Source of the DNA: CAZAGT01 sp964484515
GTDB taxonomy: Bacteria > Desulfobacterota > DSM-4660 > Desulfatiglandales > HGW-15
Assembly (NCBI GenBank): GCA_964484515.1
Contig: CAZAGT010000122.1
Coordinates: 1 to 13,218, forward strand
Length of the DNA stretch: 13,218 bases
Reading direction: 5' to 3'
This document shows positions 1 to 6,137 of this stretch, piece after piece. The position numbers and the translations under genes were made by a program. Within the stretch, counting starts at the first letter, position 1. Each line of letters starts with the position of its first letter. The notes beneath the pieces were generated by a model. That model saw nothing but the letters and a program-made list of their open reading frames with translations. It made no database searches and was not told where the DNA came from.

Positions 1-1
1 T

Positions 2-466
2 TCAGGCGTAGCTGAGATTCTCGTACCAGCGCCAGAAGGGCACAGCCACGTATGCCACAATAGTCTCCGGCTCCACGCAGGTGAGGGTGCCGTCCTTAAT
101 CTCCACCCGAATTGGCGACCCGCAATCCAGGCAGGGCGAATCCACCCGCACCGTCTTCTCAGGAAACAGCCAGCAGACCGCCAGCGACTCGAAGGCTCAC
201 TGGCCGAACCACTTCTGCTCGCCCTCGACCGTGATGCGGTACTGGGTGGGCAGGTTGTTGAAGGGGGCGAAAGAGGTGATGATATCCGTGCCGGGTGCGA
301 GCCAGCAGGGAATCATCTCCGAGAATAGATCGCGCAACGCCTTGCGCCCCTCCGCCACCGAAACCCCCAACTCATTGGCGATATCCGTATAGAACGGCGC
401 TTGTCCGGTCTTCACCATCCGTTTCATGATGAAGTGAAAGGTCCTATCGAGTGTCGCTTCACTCAT
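2..466 (-). CDS. MerB-like alkylmercury lyase family protein, probable selenoprotein (in-frame TGA read as Sec90)
   Basis: Read through one TGA (199-197), this frame gives 154 residues ending at the TGA at 4-2. The N-terminal half is the winged-helix-like part seen in MerB relatives (GVSVAEGRKAL near 35-45, then PFNNLPTQYRIT near 70-81). MerB breaks carbon-mercury bonds with Cys96 and Asp99, in a W-C-A-L-D-T-L context. Here the matching stretch is W-F-G-Q-U-A-F-E-S-L, so the TGA aligns with Cys96 and Glu93 with Asp99. Downstream come C98, the C112-x-x-C115 pair and C130, then a conserved-looking FWRWYENLSYA end. MerB's late Cys159 has no counterpart, because this is a shorter relative. The start at ATG 466 is preferred over GTG 505, as AGGAGG lies 9 nt upstream. 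Alternative: a Cys-to-stop point mutation, leaving an 89-residue product. The intact downstream frame and the hairpin favour Sec. Substrate (mercury or another organometal) is unknown. Confidence 0.78.
164..190 (-). promoter_or_regulatory. Candidate bacterial SECIS hairpin downstream of the UGA
   Basis: In the mRNA (minus strand), GCUGGC (185-180) pairs with GCUGGC (174-169) using two G-U wobbles and encloses the loop GGUCU (179-175). After a C/U mismatch the helix continues weakly as GAGU/GUUU (190-187 with 167-164). The loop begins 17 nt after the UGA, inside the spacing expected for SelB-dependent SECIS elements. It has G at the first two loop positions, and from memory it matches the GGUCU of the E. 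coli fdhF SECIS loop. An alternative fold with a CUGG loop (stem AGCC/GGCU plus GUCG/CGGU) is also possible. Confidence 0.6.
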
Positions 467-475
467 ACCCTTCTC

Positions 476-481
476 CCTCCT
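476..481 (-). promoter_or_regulatory. Shine-Dalgarno AGGAGG deciding the MerB-like start
   Basis: AGGAGG on the minus strand lies 9 nt before ATG 466. The upstream in-frame GTG at 505 has no comparable purine tract before it, so translation most likely begins at 466. Confidence 0.7.
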
Positions 482-515
482 TCTCATCTCATTCGTCGTG
501 CTCACATAGGGTTGA

Positions 516-544
516 GGATTACTCTAACCACGATTGGATGTCAA
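516..544 (-). promoter_or_regulatory. Possible sigma-70 type promoter for the MerB-like gene
   Basis: The minus strand has a perfect TTGACA (544-539), then 17 nt, then TAATCC (521-516), a poor -10 match. The distance to the start codon is compatible with a short leader. No MerR-type long-spacer promoter with a dyad was recognised. Confidence 0.3.
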
Positions 545-653
545 TGGGCTTGTACAGGTCAAAAGGCGCTTTGGGCCTTGACAGGATGAATGATGGATGT
601 TGTTTTGATGTCATATCCTTGAAGTCAAAAAAGCATCTATTTCGGGTGGCAAA

Positions 654-1118
654 ATGAAATCAATCAGCGTTCGCAACGTTCCCGACAATGTCTATACGGC
701 CTTGCAAGAGATGGCCAAGGCGAATCATCGCAGCTTACAAGAGCAGATCAAGTACATCCTCGAACGGGAAGTCAGTATGGTCAGAAGTTCGCCACTGGCC
801 ACGGCCGCAAATTGGCGGAAACGGCTCAAAGGGCGAAGATTTGCGGACACGGTCAAAATGATACGGCAGGACAGGAAGAGAAGACTGGATGAAATTTCAG
901 AAGCTGAAGGCACTCAGCTGCTCAGCGAGGTCCTATCCATGCCGATCCGTTATTTTTCACACAGGCCATTAATCCCCGCGGCTTTTGATCTTGCCCTTGA
1001 ACTTAGGCTTACCTTATACGATGCCGTGTATCTTGCCCTCGCCTCAGAGCGGGGCGCCACGTTGTTCTCCGCTGACGAGGTGATGCAAAGAGCAGCTAAA
1101 AAGATCCATGTAAAATAG
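654..1118 (+). CDS. FitA-type antitoxin fused in frame to C-terminal part of a VapC-like PIN toxin (probable deletion relic)
   Basis: The 154-residue product is two pieces. Residues 1-40 (MKSISVRNVPDNVYTALQEM onward) are a ribbon-helix-helix DNA-binding domain as in FitA/VapB antitoxins, and 52-79 resemble the toxin-binding tail (WRKRL...RQDRKRR). From about residue 81 the sequence is the back half of a VapC-type PIN nuclease: ISEAEG, then the typical LYDAVYLALASERGATLFSA block with Asp123 and Asp141. The PIN front half, which carries the first Asp and the Glu of the metal-binding site, is absent, so nuclease activity is not expected. Operator binding by the RHH part could persist. A weak GGGTGG precedes the ATG, and a TTGACA at 578-583 lacks a good -10. 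Normal systems have two separate overlapping genes, so an in-frame deletion across the gene boundary is the simplest origin. A functional fusion cannot be excluded. Confidence 0.75.
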   Translation: MKSISVRNVPDNVYTALQEMAKANHRSLQEQIKYILEREVSMVRSSPLATAANWRKRLKGRRFADTVKMIRQDRKRRLDEISEAEGTQLLSEVLSMPIRYFSHRPLIPAAFDLALELRLTLYDAVYLALASERGATLFSADEVMQRAAKKIHVK

Positions 1119-1271
1119 GCGTCCCAAAATTCGCATCTGATCAGTCGAGAGACGGGGAAAGGCCAGAAATCAACTCAGGGAAAAGTTGCATGAAGCGAAC
1201 CTTGCCCAACTGTTGCTTGAAAAATGCGGATTTAACCCCCCTGCAATGGAAGATGTTCGAATGAAACGGAT

Positions 1272-1452
1272 ATGTTTCCGTCCGGTATTGATACCGCATT
1301 CAGCCTGACCGCCCACAATTCAGCCTCAACCCCCTGACGTTAAAGATCATGCTGGTGGTCGTCATCATATTCGTCCCGATTGTACTCGCCTATCAGATCT
1401 GGACGTATAATCTGTTCAAAGGGAAGGTTACGAAGAGGACATGGCCTGTTAG
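1272..1452 (+). pseudogene. cydB: cydB remnant: C-terminal ~60 codons with two frameshifts
   Basis: CydB is subunit II of cytochrome bd quinol oxidase, an inner-membrane terminal oxidase. Only its last transmembrane helix and flanks survive. Frame one (from 1272) reads MFPSGIDTAFSLTAHNSAST. After a run of five C (1330-1334) the match moves to a second frame reading LTLKIMLVVVIIFVPIVLAY, then QIWTYNLFKGKVT. Near 1429-1434 it shifts again to EDMAC and a TAG at 1450-1452. Both shifts are what single-base losses would produce. No other cydB sequence and no cydA lie upstream: the sequence before 1272 does not resemble CydB. This is a relic rather than a gene. Sequencing error could explain one shift but not the missing 5' part. 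Confidence 0.75.
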
Positions 1453-1476
1453 ACATTTCAAAACTGCACGGACTAG

Positions 1477-1505
1477 AAGAGGCTGGGATTACCTCCCAGC
1501 CTCTT
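1477..1505 (+). terminator. Perfect 12-bp hairpin downstream of the cydB remnant
   Basis: AAGAGGCTGGGA (1477-1488) and TCCCAGCCTCTT (1494-1505) are perfect inverted repeats around a 5-nt loop, 24 nt after the cydB remnant's stop codon. The T-run is short, but position and strength suit the original terminator of the cyd operon. The symmetric stem could act in both directions. Confidence 0.6.
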
Positions 1506-1925
1506 GTCGTATTCTCCAAACTCCCACGTCGACTCTTATCCCGGGATTGCCCGTAGTTTGAGGAAGCCTATCCATATCACAGATTTAACCGAAACGGTGA
1601 TCTCCAGAAGGTATCCCGTAAGAACCAGGCCCCTGCCTTTCAGAAAGGGCCCACCTCCTTCAATAGGTCGGCAAATTGTGTTGGAACCCAGGGTTCCACG
1701 TAACGGCGGGCAAAGGACCAAGGACAACGGACATTGAGTGTCATCGCTCAATTGGGATATGACGTCGGTAAAAAAGTGAAAATCTTTAGGGCATCCCGCC
1801 TTCCATCCGGAAGCATTGGGACCTGAAAAACTTGCTCTGAGGCCTACTTTCTTGTAAAAAGACACAAATGATTGAGGATCTATCAACCTGACGGAACGAA
1901 CATTTCTGCGTATGGCCGCAAGAAA
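1506..1925. other. Non-coding stretch between the cydB relic and the first LssY_C-like lipoprotein gene
   Basis: No convincing gene was found. A 133-codon open frame on the minus strand (1536-1937) shows no recognisable domain, signal or ribosome binding site. The stretch holds a perfect odd palindrome (1682-1698), a smaller one CCTTTC-A-GAAAGG (1636-1648), and an imperfect AAGGAC repeat near 1713-1730. The promoter of the downstream lipoprotein pair should lie here, but I could not place it. Confidence 0.5.
1682..1698. repeat. Perfect 8-1-8 palindrome
   Basis: TGGAACCC-A-GGGTTCCA is a perfect dyad about 230 bp before the lipoprotein gene. It could be a regulator binding site or a small hairpin. 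Nothing further supports either role. Confidence 0.4.
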
Positions 1926-3185
1926 ATGGCTTTTCATGAAAGCTTACGCACGGTAGCTTTTTGCATCATCTCAGGCACGATTCTTTGGGGCTGCGCGACC
2001 TTCAACCCGCGACCGATAAACGAAGTGCCTTTTCAGAAGCGGGCCGAAACCCAGACAGAAGAAGGTGTCCGCGTGACTGCGGCGGTCCTGAGTGCGAAAG
2101 AAACCGAGGCGGTGTTTGGCCGACTTTTGTACAAGAAAGGCATCCAGCCGGTCTGGCTGGAGATCAAGAACAACACCCGGCACCGCATGTGGTTTCTACA
2201 GCTGAGCGTCGACCGCAACTATTTTGCGCCGTTCGAAGTGGCCTACATGTACCATTCGCCCCTCTCAAAGGTGAGCAACGACCGAATAGATCGGTATTTT
2301 CACGAACGTGCTTTCCACAATCCCATCGATCCGGGTGGTGTCCGTTCAGGATTCGTCTTTACCAACCTGGAGTTGGGGACCAAAGCCTTCAACGTGGAGG
2401 TTATCGGCGAAGTTAATGATGTTCGGGTCTTTACGTTTTTGATACCGGTACCGGGTCTAAAGGTGGATCACCGTGAGGTGGACTGGAGGAGCCTGTATTC
2501 GACCCGTGACATCGTTGCATTTGACGACCTAGCGGCCTTCAGAAAAGCCCTGGAACAATTGCCCTGTTGCACAACCGGTGCAGACGGCACCCGGATGGCG
2601 GATCCGATCAATGTTGTTATTGTCGGAGACGGTCGGGATGTCCTTTACGCCCTGCTGCGCAGCCACTGGGACGAAACCGCGGCGGAATCATCGTATGACC
2701 CTACGAGCCAACTCCCATGGGAGTTTCGATACCAACCCGTCAAGTCGCTCTATCTCTTTGGACGGCCCCAAGACGTGGCCTTCCGCAAGTCCCGTTCCAC
2801 CCTGAACGAGCGCAATCAGCTGCGCCTGTGGCTGAGTCCGTATCTTTTCGAGGGTAAAAACGTCTGGGTGGGGCAGATCAGCCGCATTGTCCGGCGGTCT
2901 GCCTGGAACAAATTTATTATCGAACCGGACGTGGATGAGGCGCGCAGTTACCTACGTCAGGATCTATGGTACGCTCAGGCCATATCGAAATACGGTTATG
3001 TCAAAGGAGTCGGTGTGGCCACGTTAGCCAAACCCCGCAAGGGCCTGCACGACGATGACTATTTTACCGATGGGCTGCGTGTCGTGATCTGGGTTTCCGG
3101 TGAACCCGTCTCGTTGTCGGAGGTTCAGTTCCTGCACTGGGAGACGCCCGTTGTCGAAAGAAGAAAAATACTGCTGGGGCAGTAG
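1926..3185 (+). CDS. Lipoprotein with LssY C-terminal-like domain (copy 1)
   Basis: The product has 419 residues from ATG 1926. The start was chosen because it gives a clean signal peptide ending in a lipobox-like LWGC with the acylated Cys at 23. A TTG at 1872 would add 18 hydrophilic residues. No strong ribosome binding site precedes 1926. The middle has PGGVRSGFVFTNLELGTK and VPGLKVDHREVDW, shared with the next gene. The C-terminal half, from LPCCT, has DPINVVIVGDGRDV, SLYLFGRPQDVAF, RLWLSPYLFEGKNVWVGQIS, EPDVDEARSYLRQDL and DYFTDG. This order is characteristic of the Pfam LssY C-terminal domain, named after a gene near a Legionella type I secretion locus; its biochemical role is not established. 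It probably sits in the envelope as a lipid-anchored protein. It is a tandem paralogue of 3246-4499, 60 bp apart. Confidence 0.75.
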   Translation: MAFHESLRTVAFCIISGTILWGCATFNPRPINEVPFQKRAETQTEEGVRVTAAVLSAKETEAVFGRLLYKKGIQPVWLEIKNNTRHRMWFLQLSVDRNYFAPFEVAYMYHSPLSKVSNDRIDRYFHERAFHNPIDPGGVRSGFVFTNLELGTKAFNVEVIGEVNDVRVFTFLIPVPGLKVDHREVDWRSLYSTRDIVAFDDLAAFRKALEQLPCCTTGADGTRMADPINVVIVGDGRDVLYALLRSHWDETAAESSYDPTSQLPWEFRYQPVKSLYLFGRPQDVAFRKSRSTLNERNQLRLWLSPYLFEGKNVWVGQISRIVRRSAWNKFIIEPDVDEARSYLRQDLWYAQAISKYGYVKGVGVATLAKPRKGLHDDDYFTDGLRVVIWVSGEPVSLSEVQFLHWETPVVERRKILLGQ

Positions 3186-3245
3186 CGCTCTGCAACCGTC
3201 GAACGATATGACTCGAATGTGATTTAGAAAACCGGGAGTCTTCTC

Positions 3246-4499
3246 ATGGGTCGCGTTCGTAATCTTTCGCTTATTGCGTTTTCCTTTATTGTCCTTTACG
3301 GATGTGCCTCATTCAACCCGCGTCTGGAAAGCGAGCCTCTTTTCCTGGCACGGGCCGAAACACAAATCGAAAACAATGTACGCATTAGGGCGGCCGTACC
3401 CGATGCGGCGGAAACGCGGCGGATATTCGGTGTCGATCTCTACCGCAATGGGGTTCAGCCGGTCTGGGTCGAGATCAAAAACATGGATGACCAACCGCTC
3501 TGGTTTCTGCCCGCCGGTATCGATCCGATGTACTTTTCGCCCCTCGAAACATCATTTCTAAGCCATTTTCGTTTTTCGAACAGTGCCAACGAGGAGATGG
3601 ATCGCTATTTTTTTGAAAAGGGAAAGGATATGTACATCCCTCCGGGCAGTGTCCGGTCGGGTTTTGTCTTCACCAACCTGGACGAAGGCACCAAAGGCTT
3701 TGCGGTCGATGTGGTGGGAGAAGACCGGCAGGTCAGAACCTTCACGTTTTTCATTGCCGTTCCCGGCTTGAAAGTCGATCACCGCCAAATCGACTTCAAG
3801 AGCCTGTATCCGGCGGACCAGTGGCAACAGTTTGAAGAGATGGAAGACCTTTTCCGATACCTCGCAGGGTTGCCTTGTTGCACGGTTGACAAAGGCGGAA
3901 CCAAAACGGGTGACCCGCTGAACCTGGTGGTCATCGGGAGCGGTGAGGATATCTATCATGCCTTTATCCGGGCCGGATGGGACGAGACGGAAATCGTTAC
4001 CACCGCATCTGCCTGGAAGACCGTGCTTGCTTTTCTTTTGGGCAATCGCTATCGCTACTCGCCCGTCAGTGCCCTGTATGTCTTCGGCCGCCGCCAGGAC
4101 GTGGCCCTGCAAAAGGCCCGCCACACGGTCCACGCCCGCAACCACCTGCGGTTGTGGCTGGCACCGGTGCAATTTCAGGGGAAATTGGTGTTTGTGGGCC
4201 AGATCAGCCGCGACATCGGGGTGCGCTTTAGCACCAAGACGATCGTCACCCACAAGATCGATCCGGACGTGGATGAAGCCCGCGGCTTCCTTATCCAGGA
4301 CCTGTATTATTCCCGCGGGCTTAGGCAGTTTGCCTTTGTGAAAGGGGTCGGTGCGGCGCCTATCGAATCGTCGCGGCAGAATCTGTCCGGAGATCACTAT
4401 TTCACCGACGGTTTGCGCGCCGTGCTGTGGGTATCCAGCCCACCGGTTGCCCTCGATGAGGTCAAATTTATCGAGTCGGAGATCCCACCTCCGAAGTAA
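3246..4499 (+). CDS. Lipoprotein with LssY C-terminal-like domain (copy 2)
   Basis: The product has 417 residues. GGGAG lies 7 nt before the ATG. A short signal peptide ends in lipobox LYGC (acylated Cys20), followed by ASFNPR as in copy 1. Shared blocks with copy 1 run the whole length: QPVWVEIKN (71-79), PPGSVRSGFVFTNLDEGTK (132-150), VPGLKVDHR (172-180), LPCCT (209-213), DPLNLVVIGSGEDI (223-236), ALYVFGRRQDVALQK (276-290), LRLWLAP (301-307), FVGQISRDIG (316-325), HKIDPDVDEARGFLIQDL (336-353) and DHYFTDGLR (383-391). The last ~190 residues match the LssY_C pattern better than copy 1 does, because they keep SRDIG and THKIDPDVD, which copy 1 has altered. Copy 2 also has an extra segment (about 254-268) before the FGR motif. 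Probably co-transcribed with copy 1. Molecular function unknown. Confidence 0.8.
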   Translation: MGRVRNLSLIAFSFIVLYGCASFNPRLESEPLFLARAETQIENNVRIRAAVPDAAETRRIFGVDLYRNGVQPVWVEIKNMDDQPLWFLPAGIDPMYFSPLETSFLSHFRFSNSANEEMDRYFFEKGKDMYIPPGSVRSGFVFTNLDEGTKGFAVDVVGEDRQVRTFTFFIAVPGLKVDHRQIDFKSLYPADQWQQFEEMEDLFRYLAGLPCCTVDKGGTKTGDPLNLVVIGSGEDIYHAFIRAGWDETEIVTTASAWKTVLAFLLGNRYRYSPVSALYVFGRRQDVALQKARHTVHARNHLRLWLAPVQFQGKLVFVGQISRDIGVRFSTKTIVTHKIDPDVDEARGFLIQDLYYSRGLRQFAFVKGVGAAPIESSRQNLSGDHYFTDGLRAVLWVSSPPVALDEVKFIESEIPPPK

Positions 4500-4857
4500 T
4501 CAGGCGTCAACAACCGGCGATGCCACAGAAAGCCCGAACTCGTCTGCCGGTCCCGCAGAGCTCTTCCGGCATTGCATATCCCGCATCCAGAACATCTCAA
4601 CCGCGTGTGCTCCATTACTTCTTGCTCTGCGCCCCCTTGCTAATTCACGCTCCTAGATCATCTTCTAAGCGAGATAGTACTTTTATTGCCGGCGACCGCC
4701 TCAACATTTCTGAACCTCGAGTTCGGGTCTCAATTGTAAGAAGCTGGGGTACTGGAACTATGGAGTGGTCGGCAATAAGACCCATACTCCAGTAACCCAT
4801 TACCTCGAAAACTCTCATGAAGCAGGTCAATTTGTTCTTTGGCACCAGTAAAGTTAG
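4500..4857. other. Convergent intergenic region with a large imperfect hairpin
   Basis: This lies between the plus-strand lipoprotein pair and the minus-strand 59-residue lipoprotein gene, where terminators for both are expected. No coding sequence was recognised on either strand. The only clear structure is the hairpin at 4746-4798. Confidence 0.5.
4746..4798. repeat. Long imperfect inverted repeat, possible bidirectional terminator
   Basis: GGGGTACTGGA (4746-4756) pairs with TCCAGTAACCC (4788-4798) with one mismatch. Inside it TATGG (4759-4763) pairs with CCATA (4782-4786), leaving an 18-nt loop. It lies between convergent genes, 60 bp past the end of the small lipoprotein gene. There is no T-tract on either side, so it is not a classic intrinsic terminator. 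Confidence 0.45.
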
Positions 4858-5037
4858 CTATTCTTTTTTTTGGTCTTTTTTCTTGGCAATGTCTTTGATT
4901 GCTTTCCCTGTATCCTCGATGGTGTTGTCAACCTTCTTTCCAGCACGCTCCACAGGGCCTTCTTGTTCGCATCCTGGTAAGAGGGCTATCATCGTCACCG
5001 ACAGCAGATAAAGAACGGCGCTTCTCAATTTGGACAT
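4858..5037 (-). CDS. Small lipoprotein, 59 residues
   Basis: An ATG at 5037 is preceded by a strong GAGGAGG (5050-5044) at 6 nt. The frame runs 59 codons to TAG. Residues 1-22 are a signal peptide (MSKLRSAVLYLLSVTMIALL, then PG) ending at Cys23 in an LPGC lipobox. The mature part is short, charged and probably helical: CEQEGPVERAGKKVDNTIED, then TGKAIKDIAKKKDQKKE. Small lipoproteins of this kind with a GPxERAGxKxDxxxED stretch occur in many Gram-negatives next to envelope-stress genes. I know of no assigned function. The poly-Lys tail reflects a T-rich plus-strand run. Because it is short, it is easily missed by gene callers. Confidence 0.75.
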   Translation of the reverse strand: MSKLRSAVLYLLSVTMIALLPGCEQEGPVERAGKKVDNTIEDTGKAIKDIAKKKDQKKE

Positions 5038-5130
5038 CGTTGGCCTCCTCGCATAAGATTTGGAATTACTCCTGTCCGTGCGACGACTCTCTTGATGCCT
5101 CAGCGAGCGTTCGCTTTCACTCCTCTCCCT

Positions 5131-5151
5131 GAGTCGTACCTGCCACGACTC
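5131..5151. repeat. 7-bp inverted repeat upstream of the small lipoprotein gene
   Basis: GAGTCGT and ACGACTC flank ACCTGCC, about 95 bp before the small lipoprotein's start codon. A second hairpin, AGCGA-GCGT-TCGCT, lies at 5102-5115, and a CACGGCCGTG palindrome at 5177-5186. They may be operators of the small gene or terminator-like structures after the methyltransferase gene. Confidence 0.35.
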
Positions 5152-5228
5152 CAGGCCGAGACTTTCCCTAGACGCTCACGGCCGTGGCTTTCGACCAACA
5201 TCGATGCGTTTTTTTGCGTCGGCTGAAT

Positions 5229-6038
5229 TCATATGTCCGCCGATTCACACCCTATGCTCGCCTCATCCGGCATGCCCAAAAATGCTGAGATCTTGCCGTT
5301 CCAGCCCACTCGAATCTTCTCAAATCTCCATTGGTATTTGGCGTCTATGGTCGACGTCAATGCCATGAATTCTTCTTCGGTATAGACGCGCATAACACTG
5401 ACCACACCATCCCATAATCCCATAAAAGGAATCAACGGAATGAGGTACGTAAACATCGCCTTTAGGAGCCGATCTTTTTTGCTCAAAAAAGGGTTTACCA
5501 TCATCGCTAGTAAATAGAAAAATCCCAGCTTAAGGAACGATCTAAAACTCCTGGTCATGGGTTCAAGCACAAAAATCGGCTTCCCCTTCTCGGCGCTATC
5601 CCGCAATATGTCTCTTGCCGCGTTGGGTGGGAAGTGATGAAATGCGCTGATGACGATCCTTGCTGAGTGCGGATAGCTGTCCGGCACGTTCAGGGCGTCA
5701 ATAGACGCGTCTATCGCCTGAACATTTTCGGGGTATTGGCCAGCAACCTTTTCCATTTCATGGATGACTGGAAACAGATCAGATAGAAGAAAACACGGCA
5801 GTTTTTCACCTCGTTTAATCAGCCCGTCTAACAAGATGGCAACGTGTTTGCCGGTACCGCTGCACATATCTAACAGTGTATTGCCCTCTAAGTTTGCATA
5901 GAACTCCGTAAATAGGACTGTTGCGTTCCTATAGATACGGCTCCAGCGCAATGAGTGGCCCAGGCTCTCGACGATGGAATCTCGCAGAAATCGAGGTGTC
6001 TGCGGGAGATCCATAAATTCAAATGCCTGGATTCTCAT
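5229..6038 (-). CDS. Class I SAM-dependent methyltransferase-like protein
   Basis: The product has 269 residues from ATG 6038, chosen because GGAGAAGGAA precedes it. A GTG at 6065 lacks a site and would add 9 residues. The SAM-binding motif I is LLDMCSGTGKH (55-65), with an acidic residue ending the next strand (FLLSD, Asp87) and a motif-IV-like strand VISAFHHFPP (129-138). This is a Rossmann-fold class I methyltransferase pattern. Unusual is the hydrophobic stretch 170-210 (GFFYLLAMMVNPFL and FTYLIPLIPFMGLW), which looks like membrane-associated helices inserted before the last strands. It would suit a lipid or other hydrophobic acceptor, which is inference. It is last in a same-strand run after the repeat protein (99-bp gap) and the lipoprotein hydrolase. 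Acceptor unknown. Confidence 0.8.
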   Translation of the reverse strand: MRIQAFEFMDLPQTPRFLRDSIVESLGHSLRWSRIYRNATVLFTEFYANLEGNTLLDMCSGTGKHVAILLDGLIKRGEKLPCFLLSDLFPVIHEMEKVAGQYPENVQAIDASIDALNVPDSYPHSARIVISAFHHFPPNAARDILRDSAEKGKPIFVLEPMTRSFRSFLKLGFFYLLAMMVNPFLSKKDRLLKAMFTYLIPLIPFMGLWDGVVSVMRVYTEEEFMALTSTIDAKYQWRFEKIRVGWNGKISAFLGMPDEASIGCESADI

Positions 6039-6049
6039 TACTTTTCCTT

Positions 6050-6054
6050 CTCCT
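6050..6054 (-). promoter_or_regulatory. Shine-Dalgarno supporting methyltransferase start at 6038
   Basis: AGGAG on the minus strand lies 11 nt before ATG 6038, with a second purine tract AAGGAA closer in. No such tract precedes the longer GTG start at 6065. Confidence 0.55.
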
Positions 6055-6137
6055 ACATGTATCACGTACGGTCGACGGAAAAAGGGTGAAAATCAGCTGG
6101 TCGGTAGCGGGAATGAACTTCCGTCCAAACTGAATCG

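Noticed and set aside
1142..1262. Short open stretch reading NQLREKLHEANLAQLL before the cydB relic
   Set aside because: No start codon with a ribosome binding site, a stop just upstream, and no family recognised. Too short to call.
1536..1937. 133-codon open frame on the minus strand
   Set aside because: No domain, signal peptide or ribosome binding site. It overlaps the likely promoter region and 5' end of the first lipoprotein gene.
3558..4397. 279-codon open frame on the minus strand
   Set aside because: It is antisense to the second LssY_C-like lipoprotein, which has conserved motifs and a signal peptide. The shadow has neither.
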